NCBI GenBank assembly: GCA_031763025.1
Contig: JASSKH010000025.1
Location: 372,001 to 436,000 of the forward strand
Direction: 5' to 3'
Origin: Macrocystis pyrifera
Taxonomy: Eukaryota; Sar; Phaeophyceae; Laminariales; Laminariaceae
DNA: 64,000 nt
The notes under the pieces are model-generated. The model ran no database searches and was not told the origin of the DNA. It worked only from the letters and a program-made list of their open reading frames with translations. The translations under genes and the position numbers were made by a program. Shown in pieces: positions 11,001 through 24,129 of the stretch. Positions within the stretch are counted from its first letter, which is position 1; each line of letters opens with the position of its first letter.

Positions 11001-13055
11001 GGTACATAGGACCAATATCAGCCCGAAGCACCCATTTTGGTGCGTGGTATATCATGAAGCAATGGGTGAATCGAAACTGTTGTCTGCTTCAAATACACGG
11101 TTGATGACTTCATAGGCTTTCCATCGATGTTACGTTTGTGTTCTTTAAAAATGCACCGGGACGCTTCTCTCCTGCCGTGTCGGACCTATGTATCACTGAT
11201 AATACTAACGGCCACCGTGGTAGCGGGCATGCTCGGTTGTCCTTGAAACTCATCTTACGTATGTATCCGAGCACGTATAATATCATTATTGTTGTCTAGG
11301 TTTGTAGCTTTCCTGATGGAGATTAACTAGCCGTGCGTACGACCAAATGACTTTTTACTCTCGCATCGAAAGTCCGTTATTTTTCGCCGGATTCCGCGTC
11401 ACGTCTTGAAAAAATCAAAATTGAAACCACATAATAACCCATTTTTGAAGGTATGTATTCCTCTTGAGGAAAGAGGAGTTTTTTTTGGGTCGTTCCTCAC
11501 GCCGGTGCCGTCCGTTTCGTAGTTATGTTTGGTTTATGTTTTATTATCTATGCAAAACGAAGTGGAAATGCTTGGAATTGGATAGGGTGCAAGAGACATG
11601 GACAGTATAAACTACGTATTACTACTTATGTATCTTTTTTTGTTTCTTCCATTCTTCCGGCAATATTTATTTGGACACCAAGCACAAAATCAATGCGTTT
11701 TTGTTCGGTAAAACTTGCATACGTGCACGACCCTTAGTTAAGTACCTTAGGCACGGTATCGTGTGCCCCGGGAAGTGGAGAATACAGGAAGTTAGAATGT
11801 CTCATGATTGTTCATGCACGACATTGCGAAATGTGAGAGTTTTATTGACAGGATATGCGAAAAAGGGAAATTTCACGAGATAGATACTACCCTACAGTAA
11901 GCGTCAGCGAAAAAGAGAGAGGAGAAAACGACACACCCCACCCCCAGAGGTCGGAATGGCGTTGCAACCGTTGTGATCACACGATGAAATAAAAAAAAAT
12001 GTGTGTGCGTGTGTGTGTGTGTGTTTTTTTTTTTCATTTTTTTCACTTGGTTCTAGTAACCTCACCCCCTGTCTAGCGAAAAAAAAAATTCTGTGACGGT
12101 TCAATTTGTTTTTTTTTGCCGGGCGCCCTTGATACTGTACGACTGTTCGAAGTGCACCTGCGAGGCGAGAGCGGACGGCAGATTAAAGCAAGAGATGCCG
12201 GGATACGTCTCGGTAAAGCCACAAAGCAGTCAGCAGCTCAACCCTTATTCACATACACGGAGAAAAACGCTTATTATCCATATATTCGGGGGCGGTGATG
12301 CCACGTGCGGGGATACCCACAAGAAGTAGGTGAAAGGTAAGTTTTTTTGCGGAGGTTGGGTCAGGGGGGGGGGGCGGTGCCATGCAGCTCTGCAGGCGGT
12401 CGAGCTCTGGCCGTTTTCATGTCCTTATTTGTTCGTACGTACATACTCGTATTCTCCGCCTGTCCTGTTCTGCCTTTTCTCCTTATCTTCTTTTTTTTCT
12501 CCCTGCTCTTGTTTCGCCTTTTTATCTTTTTTTCCTTTGTCCGTCGAGTTTGACTTGACCTGGAATTGTTTTTATGTGTTTCACTTTGTTGCCCCTCGTG
12601 TATATGCATATGCGGTCCCCTCGAGGTTCTGTTTCAACTTGTGCAACGTATGCTTCTGGTGTGCATACACAGCAGTACTACTTGTTGTTCTTTCCTTGCC
12701 TTTTTGTTCTTATTTTTTGTTTGTTTTAGGGTTGTGCTGTGTGTTGATGTGCTCTCTCTCGTACCCGGCACCTTGGCGTTTTACTTGTTAATTTACCCAT
12801 TTACCCCTTTTATTCGGGACCTTCAGATTTTTTCCTCTGTCTGACAGTCTGTGGCCACATCCTTCGCATCTTTCTAGGATGATGAATCCGGATGGACGCT
12901 GACTGGGTGTACTGATATACCAGGCAGTTGAATAGAAAGAACGGGTTGAATGTGACAACGCACACCCCAGAGCGGGTGGAACATTCGTTGAAATCGGAAG
13001 TACGAAAGTTCGAGAATATTAGGATTTTTGTACGTGGTGGCGATTACGACTTACC
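11000..13055. other. No gene recognised; simple-sequence tracts
   Basis: Contains a GT/T tract (12001-12048), short A and T homopolymers around 12080-12115, a G-run at 12364-12375 and a strongly pyrimidine-rich stretch (12410-12840, TTTC/CTTT words) whose open frames are hydrophobic only because of composition. Confidence 0.5.
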
Positions 13056-13056
13056 G

Positions 13057-13238
13057 CTCGGAGCTTCCCAGGGCATCTGCTCGCCAGACCCAAGACCCCC
13101 GGCCCCCACCTTCAGCACAACTCTCAAGCCACATAAAAAGCAGCCCAGAAACGCCCAAAGGCTGAAACCAGGACTGGACAGACGCAAGACAGGGCGAGGC
13201 TTCTGCGGACGACTGCTTCTGCTGCGCTGCAACCAAAG
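13057..13238 (-). CDS. Candidate internal exon, unassigned
   Basis: On the minus strand a plausible acceptor (GCTTTGGTTGCAG) is followed by about 170 bp of open sequence and a textbook donor (GAGCG|GTAAGT). Two frames stay open: one ends SSER at the donor, the other contains a hydrophobic stretch (FSLWAFLGCFLCGL). No flanking exon was identified, and I do not recognise the product. The call rests on splice signals alone. Confidence 0.25.
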
Positions 13239-13261
13239 CATAGCAGTACAGGTGATATAAC

Positions 13262-16020
13262 GATCAGGGATACATACGTGGCAGTGTTGGAGTCTTCTCC
13301 ACGAGGTAACGTCTTTTCGTGACGCCCCCTGCCTGTGGGTACACTGAACTCGTATCAATAGTTACAGCAGTTTAGTTCAGGAGGTACCCGCAGCATCAAT
13401 CCCCTAAATACAGCCTACGTACGAGTAGTTACAACTATTCGAGGGCATTAGGCTAGGTCTGTTGCCTCTCTGTTTCTTCGCGGTTGCTCGTGACCCCACT
13501 ACGCAATAATCTGAATCAGAGACTACTGCGAGCGTTATTCGCACGAAGCCGTTCTTTCTACCCTACCCGTCGGTATTCAGCACAACCAGTGTCCGTGCCG
13601 ATTCTTCTATCCTAAAGTGACCAACACTCTGTCGTAAAACAGAAAACTGCCACACAAAGATATACCATGGTAGTATTAATGCAAACAACGTTATTATGCA
13701 GCAAGCAGAGACGATGAAGCGATGCTATGTCATCGTGCAGAATATAACAGGCACGACATATATATTATACCCATTCTACAACAGATCCTACGGTGCAACA
13801 TACCGCAACCTGCGGCCACTAGTCCGTCTGGATGCCACACCTAGTATGTGGTGTGAACGGGGGTATATATGTGCAGGTAGGAGCTTCTTGAACACAAATA
13901 TGCCACGCGCACCAATTTGCGGCAAACTGGGTTCGAAGCAAGGCGAGGGGAAAGGCGGTGACAGGCTGTCGACCGAGCGGATATCTCGCCTTTAGTTGAA
14001 GCCCACCCTGGTTGAGATGTTATCTTGCAAACCTATAGTTGACGTACAATAAAACGTGGGCGACGCTTTTTTTTGTCAGTTGTGTGTGTTTGCGGTCGTC
14101 GCAGAACGTTTAATGAAAAATTAAAAAAATGCACGTCAGCTGCGTGATGACCGTTCGCGCGTTTTGCATTACACTTTCCCTGCGATTGACTGCTGGCCGA
14201 TAACCGATGACTCCCCTGGGTGCTACCAGGGTCGACGAAACGAGAATACTTACAGGCTCGATTTCCAACTGATTTCGGCCAGTACCATCTCGTACACTGA
14301 AAGAGCAGCTTACACGTGAGGGCCAGGGCACACAAGACACTGGAATTTCGTATGATACTCGTCATTCTGTTGTTGATTGGTACTCCTGTAAATGTTGCAG
14401 CAGGTCTTGACGTACAAGTACGTGTTTGGTGAATTTCAATATCGTACATCTTCTCTCATAGCCTCTTCTGCTTTTGATATACTGTATGAAAATCAGGTTT
14501 GCGATGCTTGACGTTTATTTTAACTTATTTTCTATGCGTCAGCACGCATTACACAATGGTGAAGCAACAGCGGGGGGAGGGGTGGCCTCGAACGTAGCAT
14601 GTGAGGCGCACCTAGCTAGTCGAGTCGGACTAAAAGAAGACTGGGGGACACGCGCAGCAAAGCCAACCCCTAAATGAGGTCGGCCTCGCGCACCCTGCGT
14701 AAGTATGTACCTATATCTCCCGCCCAGCGGATTTTTAGGCGGTTGCAGACCTTAGACACGCCAATTTTGATTCTTCAAGAGCTTCATTCTTTCACCAAAG
14801 ATACTCCGGGCGACCAAACTGAAGAGACTTTGTCTTCATGAGTACGAAAAAGGGGGTAAATTCCGGGGTATGTACTTGGTACCCTAAACTACAGTACTGA
14901 GTGGGGTGCGGGCATACGGGTACGTGTACAACATTCATATGCCTACCCTGAACTTATGTGAGTGCTATATATACGACATTACAACTTACCTAAATCGATC
15001 TTCTTTGAGTTCTCTGAGGCTTCCAAAAGCTTATCCGCGGAACTACTGTGAATTCTGTAACACTTCCAAAGCCTCGTGCTCGGAACAAACAAAACTTTCG
15101 AATACACTGCGTACGCTATTAATACTGTAGGTACATACCAGGTCTATTGAATATGTATTCGTAATATTTGCGGCCAATACTGATTTATGCGGCGGAAAAC
15201 AAAATACGCAACTTCTCACGAACAATGGACCACTTTGGAAACTACAGTAACGACTCAATCGTCGTCGACAGCAGTTTCGACGAAACCGTACTCGTTGTCG
15301 GCATATTCTGTGAAACCGTTCGGTTGGTTCTCGCTTCGTTTCCTGGGCAAACTACTTTATAAAAACTATTATAAATGACCTACCATATACGGCATTTTGT
15401 CCGTGATACCGTCAAATTAACACCATTTTGAAGCGGAATCATGCCTCCCGGTGGTGCTTTCGCCTTCGCGTCCTCCCTCGTGTATGTATGCTGAACAGGT
15501 GACTCACCTGTTGGACCCCCAGCGAGACGAAACCATACCAAAGTATAGCAAAGCAAAACAATAAGCTGTCCTCTACGTAGGTGACGAAATCATCTACTTA
15601 CCAGGTACAGGACGAACAATACCGAACGACGTATCTTTTAATGAATTTATACCGTTTGCTTTTTCCTCTACTGACTGTGCAACCCAGCTCAATCGGCTAC
15701 TGCGATGAAATCTGGTATCTAGTGTGTTCTATCATTGACAATAGTTTAGCGCCACGACCCTAACGATGGGGGAATATCGCACACTAACTAATCTGATATG
15801 TATGTATGTAGACCAGAGATTCGGCCCGACTTGGAGCAAGCAAAGCAAGCAAAGCAGCGAGCCAGCGTTGCTTACGACGACTTTGACGCCTCTTCCTCCC
15901 TCTGATGCCCTTCCAATTTCAATATTCTGTTAATTGCTTGTATGTTTTTACAGGAAAGGAGCGCTGCGCCCTAGGCTCCAACAACATCCGCAAGAGCCCG
16001 GTGATCGTGCATCGAAGACA
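13262..16020. other. No gene recognised
   Basis: Open frames of up to 138 codons (minus strand 14033-14449) show no family signal. The last part (about 15957-16023), just after a good acceptor (TATGTTTTTACAG), is probably 5' untranslated sequence of the gene that follows. Confidence 0.45.
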
Positions 16021-16023
16021 GAT

Positions 16024-19000
16024 ATGTGGGGACCGCTTCGGCTGATAGTTTTGTCTCTCAGCACTCAGGCTGCGCTTGGTCAGGTGATCTATAAACAAGT
16101 TTAGTTGTATGGAGCTGCTGCGCGCTTTCCGACGATGCTCCGCTTGTTTAGGTTCCAGCATTACTATTGTCGCACATACGTAGATTCTCGCAACACACAA
16201 CGCCATCCTGCCCAGAAGCCCGAAACGTCGTCCGCAATTTGGCCCATCGGCCACAATTTGGAAAACCCTTCTTGGAATAAAAATAGCATCTGCAATTTGT
16301 GGTATGCCAGGTACTTCGATGCTTCCTTTCCTCCCTCCTTAGGTGGTAGTAATACATGTTTCTTGTCCGACTTGGTACCTCGTTTTACCACTGGCGACGG
16401 TCGCTCCAGCCGCCTTCATTTATTGTATCCTTTAGTGCTAAGCTTTTGACCCATTCAGGGACTGCGTTTGACCTCGCCGGTATCGGCAATCTATGTGTGA
16501 TTTTTCTTCGACAGCGTACAATATTCTTCAGGGGTTCAGGTAGACTGCAGGCACCATATCCCAACGAAGCGCCTGATGACTCGTGTTTTTACTGGTTGAC
16601 GACCAAACGTACACCATATGAGTCTTTGCTGACATGCGCCAGTGGCGTAGTCCGCGAGTATCCTGTAGTCCGAGACGTTCGGAGGCCGCACAGATTCGTT
16701 GCCGCTTCCCTCCGCCGTTGGTGACGACTGTATGTTGCCGTTTTTTCTGATACAGCCACCTTATTAGAGTAGTTATACGTGCCCCCCTTGATCCTAGAAC
16801 GGCACTCGTTATCCTACTTGCACTGTGCAGTGTTTTCAGTTTCATTGTTGCCCGCACTAGAAGGTACATATATGGCTCCCCGCTAATTTTCTTTTCTCGA
16901 AGGGTATATGACAACAAGCATTATCGCCGGGAAGACGTGCCAAAAACGCGAAACTCTTCTCTCGTTGTCTGATTTATCACCACCAGTTACACCCCATGAC
17001 TGGACTTGCCGATGCCTGTCATCTGGCTCAATACGAGCTTAGACTTCAACACAATAGCCGTTATCAACGGCTGGCGTACCCTTGTGCTCGCCCTCTACGC
17101 ATACTGTTCGTTGATAACAGCTTCAGCTCCGTGTCCTGGGAATCCGCCACTTCAAGCCAGACGGCAGCATTCTCTTCCGACCGTCAGGAGAAGCCGATCC
17201 CCGCTTCACACTCTCCCTACGGACGGCGAATGCCGGCGTCGGCGCGGAAGACGCTGGGGCCTCGTTGGATCTACCCAGGGGAGGGGATGACGTTGCCCTC
17301 CAAGGCATAGACCACAGCCGAGCCCTTCTCGGCGGCGTGTGCGCGGTCGTTGTGGCTGTCACTGCTGTGGTCGCGGTGACTACGGCCGTGATTGCGCTGG
17401 TCGTCGATATTACCAAGGAGAATGAACCGCCCGCGCCGCCAGTTATTATTAACATAACGATCGAGCAGAACGGGGACGGCGAAATCACTATTCCTATCGA
17501 CCCGGACTTCCTCAACGACGACGGGACAGACCTTTGCGATACCTGCGGAATTGACATGGAGGCAACAGACTGCTTGGAGAACTGTGACGGCTACGACAGG
17601 GACGCCACCAACAACGGCCTGCAAACCAACGTCCTTGAGGTATATGTTACTACTCGCCAGGTAGTCGTTTGGTTCATTCAGACCACACGACGAGCATTTT
17701 AGCGCGGCATGCCGCTGTCGGGGTGGTGGCTGCATGTTTCCGAGTCGTCCAGTACCTTCAGCACCAGTGCGTTCAAATACGTGTTATTCCCAAGCATTGA
17801 CTAGTTTCAACGATTTCCCTGCTCAATCTCTGGGGGGGGGGGGGATTGGACAGTGTGATTTGCACACGTAATCTCGTCGGCTCGAGGAACGACCCCATAG
17901 TTTTTGCTTTCTTGAGTTGTTTTAGTAAAGTTTGAAACTTCTTGGATCCTTGTCCTTTACCCGCTCAGAGTTCCGGGGCCGCACAATCGAGCAACTATAC
18001 CGGGATATAAAAATCCTTCTGTACGCACCTGGAATGGTGTCAGCGGCTTTGATGTTTATAAATTTCGTTCACTCAGGTTAGTCTCTATTCTTCGATGGCT
18101 TTCGTATGAAACACAGTTATTGCGGGAGCCTATCACTTTCCTCTCTCTCCACCTTAGATGTGGTGCGTGCTCGGCAGTAAGGCATCGGTTGGGCCTAGTT
18201 GACCGTTGAGATTTCTCGTCGGCTGATGTACTTCACTTTGATCCGATACTTCAATCTGTTCGGATAGGTGCATACGTCACTACTGCTTCACTAGTGAATG
18301 CCCAAAAATCATCCGGACTGCATATACACATTATGAATTTATTTGACATTGCCTTCCAGCTGGGCCCGCTATAGCTAACGTCGGACCATCCATGCCCCCA
18401 TCAAGTGTACGAGTTTGGACATAATCTTTGGACACGGTGTAATTCCTGCACTCACCGACGCATTGAGTGTCGGCCCTCTAATTTGTTTTTTTTCGAGAGA
18501 TATGATCGCCTAAGAAAAAATTAAAAGCGACCAAAACCATTTAAAAAAATGAAGCAAAACACATAACGCCGACATTGTTGCATGCTTTTGAACGTGCGAT
18601 TCAAAAACGGGGTTAAGCCTTCAGCGCAAACTCTTCATCGCTGAGCGGAGCACAACATAAAGGGCTTTTTTTTTTCGTGATGACTTGACACCAGTATATG
18701 TATAAGGAATCGAGTTTAGGCAATATCTATTGATGGGTGGCGGATTCGGCAACAAGATTTACATCGGTCTTCTCCTATGCTTTCAGCACTATCTTCATCG
18801 AATTTTATCTTGATGGAAAACGACGAGTTTTATATGAAGTTAGTGTCAAAATAATGGTGTTTCTGAACTTTCGCGGTATAGCTTGGCGAAACTGATTTAG
18901 GAAAACAAAATTAGATTTTTTCATATACTTTGGTTTTTGCGCAAGCAGTGGTGTGTCAGGGTTTGTAACTCCTTTTTTTGTAGCCTAGTTTACGGTGATT

Positions 19001-20474
19001 AATGAAATACGGCTTTCGGAAGCTTTCTACGTTTTGTGTTTGGCCCAGCGCGTAACGCCTCAGGCTCCGCACGATTTAGATGAGTGCAATCCCAACATCA
19101 TACTGTTTTATATATATATATATATATTTTTTCTTCATCACTTTTACTTTCCAGCCCACTCGTAGGAGATTTTGCCCTCGATGATCTTCTGGCCAAGCCG
19201 TGGTCACAGGTGTCGTCCCTTCTCCCCCCCGGCACGTGCCTTTATTTTTTGTCGCGCATGAGGTTCAGCATTCCCACTGCTCGTCGATTTTCATCGAATG
19301 TAGCCAACTCACGCTTTCGCGCTTTCCGCTTATCAATTTTTTATGCGAGAAAAAGTCCCTACGTATGAGCATGCACTCGGTGAGACTTGAACCCACGACA
19401 TTGATCTTGACAGGCACGCGGACCACCTACGAAGCCACCGGGGACGCCGGCTTATGTGAAATGATGCAGTTCCCGCGTCCGGATGCCCTGTGTGTGTAAA
19501 TCAAGACGCCACATACTTAGTACTAACATGTGCGTTTCATTCGGCGTCATGCTACGCAACGATCCAGATATCTGGGGACCCGCACATGACGGGCATGCTC
19601 GGCCAGAAGTTTGACTGGTCCGGCGAGGACAAGGGGTGGTACAGCTTGGTATCTGACGGCCAGGACTTCCAGCTAAACGTCCGCGTCACCGCACCTATGC
19701 CCGAAGAGTTCCCGGACAGACAGCTTGTTTCTGCGGTCAGCATCTTGTCTCCCGGCGGACGCTCCTTCGTGATCGAGGTGAAAGACCCCTACACAATCAA
19801 CACCGCAGGGTGTGGAAGCGGCGATGAATCCTCCTTACCGTGCCTGGGGAACGGGGCGTTCCGCTTCATTGTGGACGGCGTGGAGCACAGAGGTCTTCAG
19901 ACGCCCAGTCAAGCAGTGGAGCTGCCGGGGGGGCGGTTTGTTTCCCGCCAATCTCCCGGCCGAATGCCGGCGATTCGGCGGAGACCGAATCTGGGCGGCG
20001 CAGTACGCGGACATGACTCAAACCCAGCGATCCCTGCGCGGGTACGAAGCGGAATTCGAAAAGTGGATCTTGCAGGAAGGTAACATGGCGGCTCCAACAT
20101 GGTGCGCGAAGTTTCTTGAAGAGGAGGGACTACCGGGTCTTCTCGCCGTGCAGTCTAACCACGCCATTTTCCACGTCGTGACTCCCACGGCCTCGCTGCG
20201 CATAAACATCGGAGTGAACCACCAGGACCGCGTCACTTCTGAAGATGGAGCCGTCGTCTTCGTGCCCGAGCTAGAGTTCTGGCAGGGCGATGTGGGGGTT
20301 GAGGGAAGCAACTTCTCTGACACAGTCTCCGGAATGCTTGGGGAGACCTCTCGACCCGTCCTTGACAAGTACGGCCTCCCGATAATGCAAGGCGCCGGAG
20401 CTATCCGCGGGACGACGGAAGACTACCGCGTGGACGGTCCTCTCGGAGTTGAATTCGAGCTTCTGCGTCACTAA
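16024..20474 (+). CDS. VWD/root-cap-like domain protein, three-exon model, frameshifted
   Basis: Model: exon 1 16024-16083, exon 2 17121-17639, exon 3 19568-20474; all junctions are phase 0 (CAG|GTGATC; ATAACAG|CTTCAG; GAG|GTATAT; ATCCAG|ATATCT). Exon 1 starts at ATG and encodes a hydrophobic 20-residue leader (MWGPLRLIVLSLS...). Exon 2 has a 28-residue hydrophobic segment (about residues 88-116), then an acidic Cys-rich linker (LCDTCGIDMEATDCLENCDG). Exon 3 opens with SGDPHMTGMLGQKFDWSG: GDPH marks von Willebrand D-type domains, and the following GWYSLVSDGQDFQLNVRV and the distal GMLGETSRP...EDYRV order resemble plant root-cap proteins. Secretion or surface display is inferred. One extra G in a G7 run (about 19926-19932) breaks exon 3; without it the protein would be about 494 residues. 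Exon 1 is the least certain part. An upstream non-coding exon is likely. Confidence 0.68.
19373..19444 (-). repeat. tRNA-derived sequence (SINE head or tRNA pseudogene)
   Basis: On the minus strand an A-box-like block (TGGCTTCGTAGGTGG, 19437-19423) and a perfect B box (GGTTCAAGTCT, 19393-19383) start 44 nt apart, as in tRNA genes. The T arm pairs fully (GTGGG with CTCAC). The acceptor ends do not pair and no proper anticodon stem forms, so it is not a working tRNA. It lies antisense in the second intron of the VWD-like gene. Confidence 0.6.
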
Positions 20475-23400
20475 ACCACGTATGCTTGGTGTCGCTTGAA
20501 CTAGGAGAGCATAAATGGGGTGTCTGATTGGAAGGCATGTTTGTCGAGAGGATACCATTCGCATGTAGTGAGTGTGATCGAAGTTGACCTGACATTCAGG
20601 AAAAAGAGAAGGATGCGACGAGCACAAGAGAAGCGAATCTTGCCGTCGAGGACAGCACGCTGGCTAGTAACCGACCTGGTAGGATCAACCTGTTGCTGTG
20701 AAGATGTGAGGCTGAAGGGTTTGGAAAGAAGTTCTGCAGCGTTTGGCTCCCCCCCACCCAGGAGAGGTTAACTTGAGGTGACCGCAGTACAGGGCAGTTA
20801 CCGGCCAGCAGTCAATCGCGAGGAAACGAGAAAACGCGCGAACGGTGAATCACGCAACTTGTAGAGCTGAGTAATCGACTGATCGCGAGAACTCACAGCC
20901 GACGTGTACTTTCTAGTTTTTGAAAAAGGTAAAATAAAAAAAAAATAAAGTACAATAGTAGTAGATGTGCAAGCTTACGGTGAATGCATGAAGAGCGCAG
21001 GACACACAATGCCGACCCGATCGCTCGATTGCGCGCACTATCCCCTGGTTGTGTCGAGTCAATCTTTCTTGAGCGACAGCAGACTGCAACCGGCAGGATA
21101 GTCGGTAAGGCCCGTGGCAACGCTAAACACCGGAAGGAGGCAGCCGCGGCGGAGGCAGCAGCAGTGTCTGGCGCATTCGGATAGTTTTTGAATGAAACGC
21201 CACTTATCTGGTTCTGGATGAACGATTTCGTTGTTTTAAGTTATGTGTTGCATGTAGCCGATTCGTTTGGTTTGCTTTGTAATGGGAGGCGTAGTGTTCA
21301 GGAGGGCTAATCTGCGGCCGCGACCAGATGGCCACGACTTCAGTGACTCTGAAATGCGCTAGATAGTGCGTTCGGTCCAGATGGAACGCTCTTTGGTTTG
21401 AGAAATGTCTTGCCATGGCGCTTGATATGCGTTTCGCCGAACGGAATTTACGTGCTTGAAGTTTGTAAAATACGTGAACATGGCTTTGAGGTCTCATATA
21501 TTTTTGTTGGGGAGAGTTTACCTGAATCAGTTCCGAAGATGATACCGTTCGTACCCGGCATAATCTGAAGATAGCACCGCTTTCACCTGGCAGTGGATTT
21601 CGCGGAGTTGGTGAATTTCCAGTCCAAAGGCTGCTATTGTTTTAATTTGCATATTTTATTCTTTGGATATTTGTTTTGAACTTGGCAAACTGAACCCGAC
21701 CCGCGAGGTTTGACCTGTCTCGTGAACATCCCTGTAAAATATACCGGTAACAAATATTCAACGTACAGCAGTACGGCCTGGAACGTTTCTGTATGTACTC
21801 GGTTGCACGTATTCACCTCGTAACCATGCTGTGCGTCACGCTTGTCCTGTTTTTTATCCCAGCCTTGGTCCGTGGCACCTTGGTCATGGAAATAGTTGCT
21901 AGCTTTGTTAGGTACGAGTGTTAGTGACCGATGCCGTATGTATTTGCATGATTGGGGTTCTTGCATGTACGATGATACGACGGATGCCGTTGTGCGTATA
22001 CTTGGTTTCACCGTGTTTCACTGCATCGATGCTCGCCTGAGTACTGGGTGGAACCCCTAGTCTCACCAGTGAGTGTGAGTGTGGACTACTGGGAAGATGT
22101 TGAAGCTGAAGTCGGTTTAGTTTGGGAATATGATTTGGCATTTGAGCTCTTTGTACTTGATATTTGGATGTTGGATTTGAGTTTGATTTTCGAAATTGGT
22201 ACTGAACTCATTACGGTCTTGCGATGTAGCAACCCTGCTATTCTGATTCTGCCTTGTGCTAAATGGAGCACGGGGGTTATTGATGATAGTCGCTTACAAC
22301 GGGCAGAGTGGATGTTTCTTGTGCTTGGTGACAAGACGTAGATGACCCATCGTAGATTGAGGGAGTCCATGCTAGGTGGGGATTCTGGTAGTGAGAGAAT
22401 GGGATGTTGGGGTAATGTGCGATGTTTGTCCGTGCCCCCCGACGTCACCCCATGTTTGCTCTTTGTTTGGTTCATGTTTGTTTTGTAGCTTAGAATGGAG
22501 TTGCTCGACGAGCGATAATAATATAGTACTAGTATACTATTAGTAGAGAGTTTCTTGTACGTCTAGGGTCCCGCCCAGGCGATCCTGTGGCGCCTGTATC
22601 CCCACCGTTCGAGAACACCCAACAGACCCCATGAATTTCGTGGACGAGGGAAATACTTTTTGCTTCATTCAGTACTCCGACTACAAAATCAGCACCATTC
22701 GGATATATTACTGCTGCTGTGGTACCATTCCAGCAGGCCCTGAGGTAGGGCATTTTCATGATCCCGGCGAACTCAGCACGGCTTTGGACATGAACAATAA
22801 TGTAGATGTTATACGGAGGCGTTCGGAGAACCCACCGGTTCCGTGTCGAAATCCGTGATATGTTCGTCGCGCACGGTAACGACGTGACCGTCAAGCAGTG
22901 AAGCAAACTCACAACTCACGCCTGAAGAAAGTTGATGGAGGTTGAACAAGCGCACGATGGACCATACGTTTCTGGGATTTTCTATACGCCCTGCCACACC
23001 CGACCGTTGACAAAGAGGATTTGCGTTCAGGAAAACAAATCTTTGTCGGGCTTCGCGCTGCTCGGATTTCTGCTATTCATTAGTGCCCAGTAGCTACGTG
23101 GTCTCTGGTAGCTAACACATAACTTTCCTCCTTTTGTCCTACCCCCCTTTTAAGGGCCTACAATACGACGCATTTGTTTTTTTTTTCTGAAACGGCTCCC
23201 AACGCTTGAATCCCGTACCGCGCGCAGAGAAATCGATAGCCCTGCAGACGTTTGGCATTAGCCGCACCGCACCTGATAGGGTGTCGTGTGTGTCGATTTT
23301 TCAACTGCCAACATATTTGCCATCGTGGAACTCCGATCCCGTCATAGAACTCCGACCGCATAAGGAGTAAGCAGCTTCACGCATCTGTGCTGTCTTCAAG

Positions 23401-23530
23401 CGATCGTCCATGCCGTACCCGCGGCACAGCAACGGTGCCGAATACTTCCTGGACGGAATGCTGGAGCACAGGAGTGAAGGACCTGCTCCCCCTTTTCCCT
23501 ACCTCTCGGCCTCCCTTCATTTTTTCTTCC
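20475..23530. other. No gene recognised
   Basis: Begins with the probable 3' untranslated region of the preceding gene (A-rich AATAAA-like block near 20930-20950). Beyond it, open frames at 22048-22475 and 22529-22912 are low-complexity or unassigned. Confidence 0.45.
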
Positions 23531-23740
23531 GTCCCTCCGTCCCTCCGTCCCTCCCTCCCCCTCCCTCCCTCCCTCCCCCTCCCTCCCTCCCTCCCTCCCT
23601 CCCTCCCTCCCTCCCTCCCTCCCTCCCTGCCTCCCTCCTTCCCTCCCTGCCTCCCTGCCTCCCTCCTTCCCTCCCTGCCTCCCTCCCTCCCTCCCTCCCT
23701 GCCTCCCTCCCTCCCTCCCTCCCTTCCTTCCTTTCTCTCT
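23531..23740 (+). repeat. CCCT tetranucleotide microsatellite
   Basis: About 210 bp of near-perfect CCCT/CCTT/CCTG units. It creates open frames on both strands (repeating LPPS on plus, GREG on minus) that are artefacts of the repeat. Confidence 0.97.
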
Positions 23741-24129
23741 GCCTCACGTCCCTCTCTACTTGCGCAATTAGGAATATCACATCGCAGAGAATGCTGTGAA
23801 GGCCATAGGTGTTGCATCCGCCGAATCTGGTTGACGAAACTGTGCTTACCAAATCTACAGTACCCCATCCTGTACATCCGTGATAGAAATTGCCTCTGGA
23901 AGCAGTGCCGACTAGTTCTTGAAAACGTATCCCCAAACAAAAGACACTCTCGACATTTTCGGTATTCTTGCTGAAAAAAAGCAACCAATCTTAATCTTTA
24001 TCTTGGTAAATGTGAGCAATTCTGACGTTATATACACGCAGCTCGTACTGTATCTCTTTGTTGTGTGAAAACACACAAGCATTGTACGAATGGCAGGCGC
24101 GTACGGTAGTAGCAAGTGAGGGCGATCGC

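Noticed and set aside
12341..12844. Membrane protein in a hydrophobic open frame
   Set aside because: Hydrophobicity comes from a T/C-rich tract; no splice or start support.
23377..23988. Open frames of about 200 codons on both strands
   Set aside because: Created by the CCCT microsatellite (LPPS on plus, GREG on minus).
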